Shown here in pieces: positions 50,185 through 60,790 of a stretch of 64,000 nucleotides of DNA. Position 1 is the first letter of the stretch; every line of letters starts with the position of its first letter. The notes beneath the pieces were generated by a model. That model was not told the DNA's origin, ran no database searches, and worked only from the letters and a program-made list of their open reading frames with translations. Both the position numbers and the translations under genes were made by a program. Origin of the DNA: Todiramphus chloris collaris. Lineage: Eukaryota; Chordata; Aves; Coraciiformes; Alcedinidae. Where the stretch lies: positions 11,438,023-11,502,022 of the forward strand of contig JANVCC010000040.1 of assembly GCA_025345505.1 (NCBI GenBank), given 5' to 3'.

Positions 50185-50295
50185 CTCTGGCTGTTCATGG
50201 GGTTTTCCTTTGTGCTTGATCTAACCATGTGGTAGAACAATACAAATTGAACATGGTTCTGTCAAGCACCATGGAAGGCTGCATACTCCCTGCCG
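50185..50295 (+). ncRNA. MIR218-2: miR-218-2 precursor hairpin
   Basis: The 5p arm at 50210-50230 begins TTGTGCTTGATCTAACC and matches all 21 bases of miR-218-5p as I know it. The 3p arm at 50252-50274 begins CATGGTTCTGTCAAGCACC. The two arms pair with a small internal mismatch (TCT against CAG), and the flanks TTTTCC and GGAAGG extend the stem around a loop of about 21 nt. The CTGTCAAGC form of the 3p arm and the location in SLIT3 identify the miR-218-2 paralogue; miR-218-1 sits in SLIT2. The hairpin is sense to SLIT3, so it can be processed from the host intron or from its own internal promoter. Known targets include ROBO1 and ROBO2, the receptors of the host ligand. Precursor ends are approximate. 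Confidence 0.97.
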
Positions 50296-52330
50296 CATGG
50301 CATGCTGGGATACTTCTGCTGTTTTCAGAAGCATCAAAAGGTGAGAGATTCCCCTTTTCTCACAGGAAAAATGAAAAAGGTGAAGTGTTGCTAAACCAGA
50401 GTGCTGGGCACTGCAAGTGGGGAGCCCTGGTGATGTTTGCGACAGACTTCCCAGAGGGCTTGCATGCAGAATAACCATTTCTAAGTAATTAATCTGTTTA
50501 ATTGCTCCTATAATGAAGAAGTTAGGCACCTTGTTGATTAATATGATTCAAGGATGATTCCAGCTGTACCTACAAAGATGAAGAATAATTTTTGTCTACC
50601 TTATGAATAACATAAGCTACATCTCTCTGAGCTGGCCAGTGAGTCCTACTTGAGGTATGCTTTGGATGCTGTTTCTGTAACAAGATGCCTGCTACTTAAC
50701 ATAATTTTGGGCCTGATCTGAGCAACCTTACTGTGCTGACCTTTCATCAGACTGCAAAAGAACTTCAGAGGAGTCTGCAAAGCGTTGTCTTTTATCTCTT
50801 GAAAGGGTACGGGTAACATGGGCTGTATGAAAACCGTATTATCCAATAGTTACGTAGAACACAGCTGAGTCGGCACACCTAAATGGGTCATTTTAACTTT
50901 GACAGCTTTGATAAGATCTTTAACATATTTCTGACTAACTTCACCCATATGTAAAGCAGAGATAATTACACCTCTTCGTAAAGGACTTCTTATATGCAAA
51001 TACTGCCTCGTCTTGCAGAATTGTAACATATCTCTTGTGGACCCATGAGAAGAAGGACACCTGAGATTCTTAAATTTTATCTGTAGTTAATGATAAGACT
51101 TAATATTGACAAGGTGAAATTATGACAAACAATGTGCCTCTTTTTTTTCCCCTGAAAATCTACGAGAATTGTGATCCTAGGGGTTACATGAAGAAGCGAG
51201 TGTTGGGATTCCTGGCTTTTTGTCAAAGTTTTAGACCAAGTGGTCTCTGTGATATTTTTGTTGCCAAAAGTGAGGCAGCTGGATCCATCTTTTCTAGAAT
51301 ATCAGGTTGGCATTCAAGCCCCTGTTGAGACAGCTTGCTTTTTTCCAGGACAGATCATCCAGCACTTCTTTTAAGTCCTTTGGGCAAAGCTAAGTTTTAA
51401 AAACTGAAATCAAGTTTGCTAAACAATGCTTAAAAAGAAGAATAGGATGCAATGGTATTTGTGTCTGTTGCTTTAATTCCCCACGTGGGAATTAGAAAGG
51501 CGCCTAAAATTTTTGAGTACTTTAAAATACGCTGTTTCTTCACCTCAATACTGCTGTTTTGTAGAATGGGCACGTGTGTTTGTTTTATGATACTGAGGAT
51601 TTGCGGTGCCCTGGTACCTGATAGTAGTGCCACATAAGTTGTGAAATGAAAATGTTGTCAGAGTACCTAGCAGTTCACATAAACACAGTTGCCCTCAGCT
51701 AAACACAGGCCTTGCTGTTGCCTTGGCTACTCATTTTACAACAAAATTAATTCTTTTTAAATTTGGAAACTAATAGAAACTGCCAGGTCATGTTTTACAC
51801 TCAACCAAGCATCAGAGAGTTCTCACCTACAGTGCACAGATGCACTTTCAGGTATAATAAAATGACCAAATGGCTGGTCTGGAATACTAGAATGAAGCCA
51901 AGTGTTTCTTTAGTGCCTGTCCTGCACCTCCTTTCCATGGCTTCCCAGAGATTATTTTATAGTGTGCAAGTAGTAACGTGCACATGGTAGTTAACTGTAC
52001 TTCCTGAGTCCTGTCATGTTCATGCAGAGCCCTGCAGCAGCGTGCTGATAAAGCCCTGTGTGTAGAAATGGATGCACACATTGAAATTGTTCTGCAAGCA
52101 GATGGCTGAATTTCACATTAGTATCCCAGATGGGAATATCTTAATAGAGCAGCCACCTGTCCAAGTGATCTCAAGGCTCAGGCTAAATAGTAAATTTTAT
52201 CTAGTCTTTGGCAGGTGATTCCTGCTGTCTCACAGTCTAACAGACCGCTGAGTGTTTGCTGAGCATATACATGCTATTGATTACTTTTGACTTGGTGCTT
52301 ACCTGGGTAACTATTATTTAAACTCATTTA

Positions 52331-52425
52331 GAAGGAAAAAAAAAAAAAAAAGTGTGTGGGGGAAATTCAAAGAAAAAAAAAGAGAGGGGGGAAAAAAAAA
52401 AAAAAAAGAAAAAAAAAAAAAAAAA
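52331..52425 (+). repeat. Homopurine A/G tract, about 95 bp
   Basis: A runs of up to 17 are interrupted by GAGAGGGGGG and a short GTGTGTGGGGG segment. The tract is nearly all purine on the + strand and lies about 2.1 kb downstream of miR-218-2. It is likely polymorphic in length and prone to assembly error. Confidence 0.92.
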
Positions 52426-54668
52426 TGAAGGTGATGTTTGTTCCCTTCCTCTCCTGCTGATCTGAGAGGGCTTTCCCCTGTTGCAAGCAGGGAGGCAGTG
52501 GACCGATGCCCAGGCAAGATCAACTTCTTATAGCTGATGCAGTATGGAAAGTTGTGTGCCAAAGCTGTATGCCATCAAGAGAGAAAGACTGCTAAGTCAA
52601 AATGTGGTAAATATTCTATATTTACTTTGCCAGAAATCTTGAAAGAAAACAAAAAACTGACTTTCACCCTCTATAGTTATATACTCCCTTTTCTCCTTCA
52701 TAAATTGTTCTGCTTGCTTTCCCATAGGAAGATGAATATTGTATCCATCAGTAGCCTAAAAATTATATGTAATAAATTTTTACCCTGTGCAACTTCATGA
52801 CGTTTGTGATTATTCTTTCAAACAAAACTTTTACCATAAAAATTAGATGTGCTTCTTCAAGGGTTAATTTGGGGATTTCCAAGACACTTTCTGATCACTG
52901 AAAAAATGTGTTGGGTCTTTCAAGGCATGCTGTAGCAGTTTTACTAAATAACTGTCCATCTTTGGCATTATTTCCAAAGGATCATAAACAACCAAATGTA
53001 CTGTCGTGTAGACCTGAGAAAGAATAACTGTATGTTCTTGTAATCAAGTCATAATATGCTCATCACTTGACATTTTAGCCTGTGACTACAAAGCCTGGAA
53101 TTTTTAAGACTGGAAATCAAATGGGGTATTTTGAAAGGATAAGAGTTTAAACGGTGTTGGTGTGGGGAAAGACTTAGACTGTATTTTTATAATACTTTAA
53201 AATGCCCAGTGGTCCTAATATTTTAAGTGCTGTGCTGTGAAGCTAAAGAACAGTAGCACAGTTGCTGTTTAGATGTATAATTCACAAAAAACATGATAGC
53301 CTGCCATGTATTTAGCACCGCAGAAGTGGTAATGTACAAAGCTGGTTGTGATGTTTCTTGTAATCTAGTTCAGAATTGCAAAACTAAACCAAAGTGTGTC
53401 TGTGAAATCAAAATGTTAGATTGCCTGCAGAATGACTTGCTTTCAGTGCATCACCCTGTGGAGGCAATGTGCAACATAAATTAAAATAATCGTGGGTTTA
53501 CGTGACTTCTTTTTTCTTACAGAAACTAGTACGTGGTCATAAAATGAGCAGTGGTGTATTTATCAGTCTGGGAAGGGGAAGCAGGTGATGAATGTCATCA
53601 AGTCTCTAAAAGCAAATTCCAGCTCAGGTCTAAGTTTTTATTGATGTTTTCAGGTTCTTAAAAGCAGAACCTGCTCGGATCTTTCCTGAGAAAGCCTTGC
53701 AATTGACTTTTAAAACTCTGGATGAATTAAAAAGTACTTCATGGTAGTTATGATCACAGGACATTACACAAGGTTCTTGAGACAATTCTGGTGCTTCCAT
53801 TATGAAATATGGAGTGAGTGGGCAGGTATTGCATGGTGGGGTCTTGGCAACATTTTCGTTACATACACATTTATACTCCTGCTTCCTTGAAGCACAGAGA
53901 TCAAGTTTCCAACCTGATGTTATTAGAAGAATAAAACCAAACCTGAAAAGGACTGATTAGTTCACCGAGCCTAATTGGAAAAGCATTTCATTAGAACGGG
54001 TCAAAAACCTAGTCAAAGAGGTCTGGCAATCATGCTATAATGGTACATTAGGGAGTGCTTCTTACTAAGTATGGTCTACCCATTCCTTAATTAAAATGAA
54101 AATGATTTAAACTGCTATTACTTTCCTTTGGTGTTTGTTTAACCTAGTTAATAAAGGTATCTTATTGTTGGAAAATTGACAAGGTTCTCTCAGACAACAT
54201 TGCCCTCAAAAATAACACTAATACCTGAGGTCTGAAAATTTGGGGGGGGTTTAATAGTATCTTTAAAAATTCTTTGTCATTTGAATGCACCAGGATAGCT
54301 CCTGCTTTCATTATGTCCCTTTTCCTTGTTGCTGAACTAAGTTCCAAATGCAAAAAAAAGTGACTTTGCTGGAGCTCATTTGGAGCAGACTCCAACCTAA
54401 TTAGACGTGCTTCAAAATATCTTAACAGGTAGGCTTGTTAGACAAGGAATTAATCTATCAAGGGAAGAGTGAAAAAACAGAGGCTAGTCTTGGAAGTAAT
54501 TTCAAAAGCCGCTGAACAAAAATATTTGTCAAGAATTGGCAAGAATTAAAATCACGTGCAGGAGCTGGGAGCTGACAGGAGGCGATGTTGAGAATAAATT
54601 CCATAAAACGTGTGATTGCTGCAGTTACCAGAAACTGTTTGCTGGAATATATTTTCCTTTTGTTGCAG

Positions 54669-54819
54669 GGTCGGAGGATTACAGAAGTAAATTCACCGGG
54701 AAATGTTTCATGGACCTTGTCTGTCCTGAGAAGTGTCGCTGCGAGGGAACAATCGTAGACTGCTCTAACCAAAAGCTCACCCGCTTACCCAGTCACCTTC
54801 CTGAATACACTACTGATCT
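54669..54819 (+). CDS. SLIT3: SLIT3 exon: D2-D3 linker and D3 LRRNT cap
   Basis: This 151-nt exon encodes the linker after D2 and the N-terminal cap of the third LRR domain. With G from the previous exon it gives Gly, then [20 protein letters not shown], then [20 protein letters not shown], then SHLPEYTTD, with the final Leu split. The LRRNT cysteines are visible as CPEKCRC and VDC. The RCSG-SEDYRS junction and [27 protein letters not shown] wording fit SLIT3. The acceptor is TTTTGTTGCAG and the donor is CT before GTAAGT. Phase 1 at the start and 2 at the end restore the LRR-exon phase. The open frame continues upstream of the acceptor to 54536, but the consensus acceptor and family alignment fix the exon border. 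Confidence 0.96.
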
Positions 54820-55977
54820 GTAAGTGCTGGCCCCCAAAATGTGCTCAGCGGGGCATGTTGGTTTTCCTAGTTTTTCAAGGCTGCTAAAGGGACTCGGACC
54901 AGTTCAAGGCACCTCCTACTTGAATCCCTGTGTGAAAAGGGGGAATTTCATTTTATTTCAAAGTAGCACCACGACTCTCTCATTTCCTTCATTTTCCTGC
55001 TAACTGTGGGGAAGAGAAAGTAGCTCTGGCCCTGTGCATCAGCTGCCTGTCTGTGTCTTCTTGAAGTGGTGGCCTGTTATGAGGCCCAAGCTGTGTGGTC
55101 CCTTTCTATTCTACCTTTGAGGACTTTGTGTTTGCATCTGGTCATTCTAATTTAAGACACAAATTAACCCTTTTGAGTGAAATCTGTGATCAGGAGATCG
55201 TTCTATCTCAGTGGTGCCTGCTACTTGTGAAATCCTCTCATTAAAACTAATGTATTATTAAGCTATAAGTGATATTATGACATTTATTTGCTTTCAGAGA
55301 TTCTTCAGAATTATACTGCTAAAGAGAGTATGAGAAAATGTGTTTATTATTTAGTAACAAGAATGTGGTGCTTTCGTTATACTAGTAGCCCCTTCAGATA
55401 CAATCTCTATTTGTGTTAGAAAAGATAGAAGAATGAGAGAGATGCATCCAGAAACAGAGCAAAGTCTCTATGGAGGAGAATGGAGCTACATGTAATCAGA
55501 GAAAGAATATTGCATCCCAAGCCTGCCAAGGCAGTGGCCTTGGCATTAATTTTGAAGATCAGTAGACTTGGATGAGAAATGACCTGAAATCAGTTACCTT
55601 CTGTTTACATGGATCCCATCTCCAGTGGCATGTCTTCTGTAGCAGAATGCGGGAGGGAGGTTTGGTCACGCAAACGAGGCTGTGTAGTGGCTGAAGTTAA
55701 TAATCCCTTATCCCATGCACTGGAAGAAGAAGGCATTCTGACATTGTCCTCTGGCATTACATTCCTAAATGCATCCTCAGCTTTTACAGTAGATACTCAT
55801 CTGTGTTCCCTTTCCTTCAAAGCTAAACTCTTTTCACTTTAGGAGTCTGAGAGAGATGACAGATAGTGTCTTGCTTAACAAAGGTCATAGTTCCCTGACT
55901 GGCAGCCCTGTATGTCACAGAGATATGTCTATAGACATCTGTGAAGTATTAAATGTCTCTTTGTTTGTTCCTATCAG
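54820..55977 (+). other. SLIT3: SLIT3 intron, D3 LRRNT to D3 LRR1 (1.2 kb)
   Basis: The intron starts GTAAGT and ends TTGTTCCTATCAG. It is the shortest intron in the window. I see unremarkable unique sequence, with no repeat or coding signal beyond short chance frames (for example 55609-55842). Confidence 0.92.
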
Positions 55978-56052
55978 GCGTTTGAATGACAATGATATTT
56001 CTGTTTTGGAAGCTATCGGACTCTTCAAGAAATTGCCCAACCTCAGAAAAAT
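55978..56052 (+). CDS. SLIT3: SLIT3 exon: D3 leucine-rich repeat 1
   Basis: This 75-nt exon encodes the first repeat of the third LRR domain. After completing Leu (CT+G), it reads RLNDNDISVLEAIGLFKKLP and then NLRK, with the last codon beginning AT. RLNDN and FKKLPNLRKI match SLIT3, where SLIT2 has RLNNN and KKLPQLRKI. The exon has one codon more than the 72-nt D2 repeats, as SLIT proteins do at this position. The acceptor is TTCCTATCAG and the donor is GTAAGT, in phase 2. The next repeat (an NLSNNKI-type motif) is not found before the window ends. Confidence 0.96.
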
Positions 56053-59000
56053 GTAAGTTTGAGTCACTTTCTTGTTAGCATACATGCTGCACTGGATTAT
56101 AAGCAAGGAGGAAGGGATGATTTTTTTTAACTTTGTACTACACTAGCAGAAATTGCCTTTTAACGTGAATTTAAGGAAAATGAATGAGTTGCCTGTTAGA
56201 TGGACAGGACCAGTTAAACCATAGTGACAAATGAAGATCCCTAGGCTGACATTTCAGTATTTCTTTTGCTGTATTTCTTAAAGTCTTTGGCTCATGAAGA
56301 CTGAAGGGAAATCTGTCTCAGATTTTTTTCAGATATATGCTTATTATTAGAGATGGCTACAAAGCTTAATATTTTGGATTTGTCTTTTAAATGTATTATG
56401 TGACCCCCAACTAGTGTGATTGTTTCCTATAGTCAGAGGAAAATAATATTACAAGATACAGATGATGGCAGCTTCTTTTAATGATTATTGTTTTAGAGAG
56501 AAGAATCAATTAGCTGATTTAGAGATCAGTCATTCAAAAATGCCTGTATAATTCTGTTAACAACTTGAGTCCTGGCACTGTACAGTGTATATATTTAGTA
56601 AGAGCTGCATTTTGGAAAGGGGATAATATGTTAGCTCTTTCTGAAGTTATTTAAATTTTTAATCCTATGGCCCTATTGCTAATGTGTCATCTAACTGCTT
56701 GCTTTTAGTAAGATTTTATTGGTAGAGTAAAGGTAATTTAGGGGAACTAACCAACCAGGCTTTTTGTTCCATGCTCATTTCAGTGTTTTCTGCCATCTGG
56801 ACCTTCTGAGCCATTTGAATCCATGTAAGATCTCAGGGGCTTTGAAAAAAAACTAGCAGGGTTCTTGGATTGGTTTTATTTCTACAGGAGTTTCAGTTGC
56901 AGCACTGCAGGTTCAGGAGCTAGGGGTGTATCTGTGCAAGTGCAGGCCACCAGACTCGGGGATTTAGTCCTATACATTGGCCTCATAGTTTATGAATGAT
57001 CGTAAGTTGTAGCTACTTAGAAAAAGTTGTTGACATTAAGTGTTGTCTATGTATGTAGATAGTCAGTGGGAATGAAAGTTGCATGGTACGTAGAAGTACA
57101 CAGAAACTGGAAAGCATCTGTCCTCATCAAACCTTCAGGATTTACCTTTTGAAAATTGGAGAGGTGTGATAGCTGGAATAATTTCTTTTAAGTTGCTGTG
57201 CTGTCCTTCCCATTGCCATCAATCACTCAGGTGGGAGGGATGCCTGGGCAGGCCTGTATTCTAATACATAAATGCAGCATGAAAGAGTTATGAGAAGTGG
57301 TTTTCTAAGAGAGTGTTTCCTGTGAAACAAAAAATCTTTCTGCTCTGTTTTTGGTAGCTGATGAGAACTGAGGTGTCCAGGTGCAGTTCAAACGGATGGC
57401 AAAAAGAAGTTGTGCCCTACACCTCATAAAAAGTGGCTCTCATATGGATTTTTAGTGGCAGCCTCCAAGCAGAGGCTCTTTAGGTCATCTTTGTAGTTGA
57501 GCTAATTTATTTTGTTCTACCTGATGCTGTAAAGAAGTATTTCCATTTCAATAAAAGGATTTTCTGAGAAGGGTGTTTTTTCATACAAGCAGAGCAGCAT
57601 TTCAATCATAACTTTACTCGGTAGCTTCATCTGTAAAAAGCTAGATTAGACTTACTTTTTCTCATCCTTTTACTTCCATTTTGTGAAGGGAAGGGGTTAC
57701 CAGGAAAAAAAAAAAAAATGAGCAAAAAAACATCCCTTTCCTTCTATGTTATTATTTGGGCTTTACAAAGTGTCTTTCTGCTAGTATGATGCCTCTCCCC
57801 ATTGTGCAAGAAGGAGAATATGGGGAAATAGCAGTGGATGGAATTGCTGCTGCTGCTGCTGATCCTAATGCAGCAGCTCTCTGTGTGTGGCAGGAATGGG
57901 ATGCTTGTGCTATTCAGTAAGTCTTACTACTTACTGCTGCTATTAAATTGAGGAGGAAGAGTATTGATCCAACCCCCATTTTTCTGTGTGTATAAGGGAC
58001 AAGAAATTTTACTGTTATTTGATTGTCGGTATTGACTCCGTCTCATATTCCTTGTCTGTTCAAGTGTTAAGGGAAAACAGCAGGTGGAGGAATCTGTCTG
58101 GAAATTGCATTGCTTTCTGGGCTTAAGAAAACAGTTCAGAGCTTTGCGGTGACAGACTGATAGATTAAATCACCTTTTTTTCTTCTTCTTTTTCTTTATT
58201 TAATCTCTGTAGTACGTTCTCTTTCTTCTGAAATGAATCTGAATATCTGGATTCTGGGTATCTGAATGAGTTTGAATGAGTGCCCTCTGATTGTCTTTCA
58301 TTCAGATGAAGACTAGTAAAAGATCAGTGTCGAGGAAATTTGCAGAGAAACTACTTTAAGAGTACTGCAGTTCCACTGTGGATAGTAAAGCTTCAGCTTC
58401 ACTCCAGAGATAGAGGAGTTAGCTCTTCCTTCCTCTCAGTGGATGTTTCATCTTGGTGCCTCCTCATCTTACATCATGCTTAAGTGTAGCTTTGGTTTAT
58501 AACATAAACACTCCGAGGTGTTCTGTAAATTGGACCTTAAGGAGGGTTCAGATTTTACTTGCATTGTAGGTGTACACTCACATTTGTCCTTCTGTCACTC
58601 AGCCTCCATCAGTTGTCCGTGTCTGCGTGTGTTGTGGTGTATCACACTCTTGGGTTTTCTAATATGATTCCAAAGGGAAGTAATCACAAATTTGACATTG
58701 ATGTATTAGGGTTGCCTCCCTTATGAGGTTCCCCATCTCCCATTTCAGTGCAGTTTCTATTCTCACTGTATTTTGGCTCACCCTCTTCTCTCCACCAATC
58801 TGTGGCCACTGACAAAACTCCTGCTCTCACTTCCTACCCCTCATCCACAGTTACTCCACTGCATTGCCTTGAGCTGTTTTCACAGCCTTCATAGATCTCC
58901 CTGGGCTCCCTCTCTAGACATCCAAGGACATTGCTTTTTAATGCTACCTGGGACTGGTAGAGTAGTTTCTTGGCTAGAGAAATGTGCCCAGTCCCAAGCT

Positions 59001-59083
59001 TTGCACAGTATGTAGCTCAGTGTCTTGCACTGTCTGATGAGACACTGGAAGATGTCAGCTGAAGAAGAAGTGAAAAAAATCTC

Positions 59084-59305
59084 TTTTAAATCTTGCCAGT
59101 GTTATACAGTAAGAATAAAAAAAAGCCATGGCAAGTGTCAGACCACCTTTGCAATAGGTGGCACTGCCAGCCCCACCTCTAACATATAATTAGCTTTTGG
59201 AGTGTAATTTGTCTGTAAATATTCTTCCTAAGATGAATCTTATTATATGATATGTCAGCCCAGGCTTTAATACATTTTAATGCAAAACAAAATTGAATTC
59301 TTGAT
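59084..59305 (+). repeat. Diverged homologous block, copy 1
   Basis: This block shares an ordered series of words with 60567-60790. The shared words are TTAAATCTTGC, TACAGTAAGAA, GGCA, CAATAG, CTGCCA.CCCCACCTCT, A.ATATAATTA, TTTGTCTGTAAATATT, TGTCAG and AAAATTGA. The spacing is similar, with small gaps. The family is unknown to me. It could be an ancient interspersed repeat or a local duplication about 1.49 kb apart. Confidence 0.8.
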
Positions 59306-60566
59306 ACAGAAATTTAAAGGTCACAGAGCCATGATGCAAAGTTATGCCACATTTTATTTAGGAAATAAATTGCTAAGATTACCCTGCTGGTTTTTAAAAG
59401 GTTAACATGTCTGCCTATGCCTTTTGAAAAAAACAGACAAACAAACAACCTGCTTCAGTAATTAGCTGCAAGATCCCGTATACATAATGCTATTTTCATA
59501 ACGTAAATTTTCATCCATCTTTATGTTTAATGTTTTTTACAGTAGGAAAAAAAAAGAGATTGATGTCGATTCCTGTAGACAGATCTAACCCAGTCCAGAA
59601 ATAATTTGCTGGATTCTCCAGTGGGGTTTGAAAAATGTCCTGAACTCTGTGTTGTTTTCATTGAGTTCTTAGCATGTTACCTCAGCTGATCTTGCAAGTG
59701 TAAAGGATGACTCATCTCTGAAAGCCCAAATCACATTTCAGCCACTTCCAGGCCCCAAGGACTATGTAGCTAGTGTTTCGCAGGGTGCTCGCTAAAGAGC
59801 ACTTAGACCCTGCTTGAAGTGCCGTAGAAATACAAGGATGCTCCATCAGACTGGAGCAGCTCTGTGACTTGGGGTTTTGGGCCTATCCTATCTCCATGAG
59901 ATGGAAAGGTTCCAGGACCTGCTGTCCTCCAGCCCTCAGAGCTGGAAGCTTCTGCCCTTCACAAAGGAGTATGTTACCACTGGGAGATATTCCCACTCAA
60001 CACAGGGAGATCTTGCGCTGGGCTGAAGGGCAACACTACTGTTCACAGAGGTAAGTTTTTTTACCTTTGTGGAACAGTTCTTTGCTCGCAGCAACTACCA
60101 GATAGCACGAAGCAAACACTGGGGACCCCACAACTCAAGCTGTTAATTGGTGAAAAAAAACCGCAGTGTCTGGGGACTCCCATGGTGATGGGAGCCTGGA
60201 GGGGTCTTCTGGCCATGGCAGACAGGTTCAAGCTCCAGAACCCTCACGGTACCTAACTTAGTGGGAGCATGGAGATACCCTGGCTTACTGAAGTGAGATA
60301 ATGACCCAAAGAGAGAGGCTGCAGCTCCCAGATGTCATCTTTAGAGTCTCACAAGCAATCAGTGGGACTGGACATTCCCACTGAAGTCCCAGCGGCTGTT
60401 TTTGCGGAGAAAAAATTGACAGTGAGCTCACATTCAAAAAAAAATGCAAACTGCCACACTTCATGGACTCCTGGGGAGAAGGGAGACTGACCTTTTTTCT
60501 TGGAGAATAAGAACAATAAAAAATGTCTTGAGATAAAACCTGAAAGGGACATCGACAGTTCATTCT

Positions 60567-60790
60567 GTTAAATCTTGCTGAAGTTACAAAGTGAACGTAA
60601 AATATGGTCTTACAGTAAGAAATATCAGGCTGTCTTGGCAATAGCTCATGCTGCCAACCCCACCTCTACTATATAATTACCCTTGGAGGCTGAATTTGTC
60701 TGTAAATATTTCTCCTACATTGAATTGTGTGGAGTGTCAGTCCGGGATTTAACATATTTTACATTAAAATAAAATTGACTCATGATTAAG
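60567..60790 (+). repeat. Diverged homologous block, copy 2
   Basis: This is the partner of 59084-59305 in the same orientation. The most similar core is CAACCCCACCTCTACTATAT followed by TTTGTCTGTAAATATT. The block is collinear with copy 1 over about 200 bp and fades at both ends. No open reading frame is conserved between the copies. Confidence 0.8.

Larger units (their letters stand above)
41066..54668 (+). other. SLIT3: SLIT3 intron, D2 LRRCT to D3 LRRNT (13.6 kb), hosts miR-218-2
   Basis: The intron starts GTAATT and ends TTTTGTTGCAG. It contains homopurine tracts (41243-41294 and 52331-52425), a CR1 3' end (46160-46229), two degenerate fragments of a bird/reptile-type repeat (41489-41531 and 49342-49385), a 20-bp tandem duplication (49632-49670) and the miR-218-2 precursor (about 50185-50295). 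In SLIT2 the equivalent junction can carry a small alternative insert, but I could not identify a matching microexon here. No independent protein gene is evident. Confidence 0.9.

Noticed and set aside
50229..50474. 81-codon open frame overlapping the miR-218-2 hairpin
   Set aside because: The recognisable function of this DNA is the microRNA hairpin. The frame starts at the end of the 5p arm and shows no coding features.
54536..54668. In-frame open extension with ATG upstream of the D3 LRRNT exon
   Set aside because: The frame is open by chance across the intron end. A good polypyrimidine tract and CAG acceptor, and the family alignment starting at SEDYRS, place the exon border at 54669. 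An alternative first exon is not supported.
57847..57861. CTG repeat
   Set aside because: Only about five units, within normal background for vertebrate introns.
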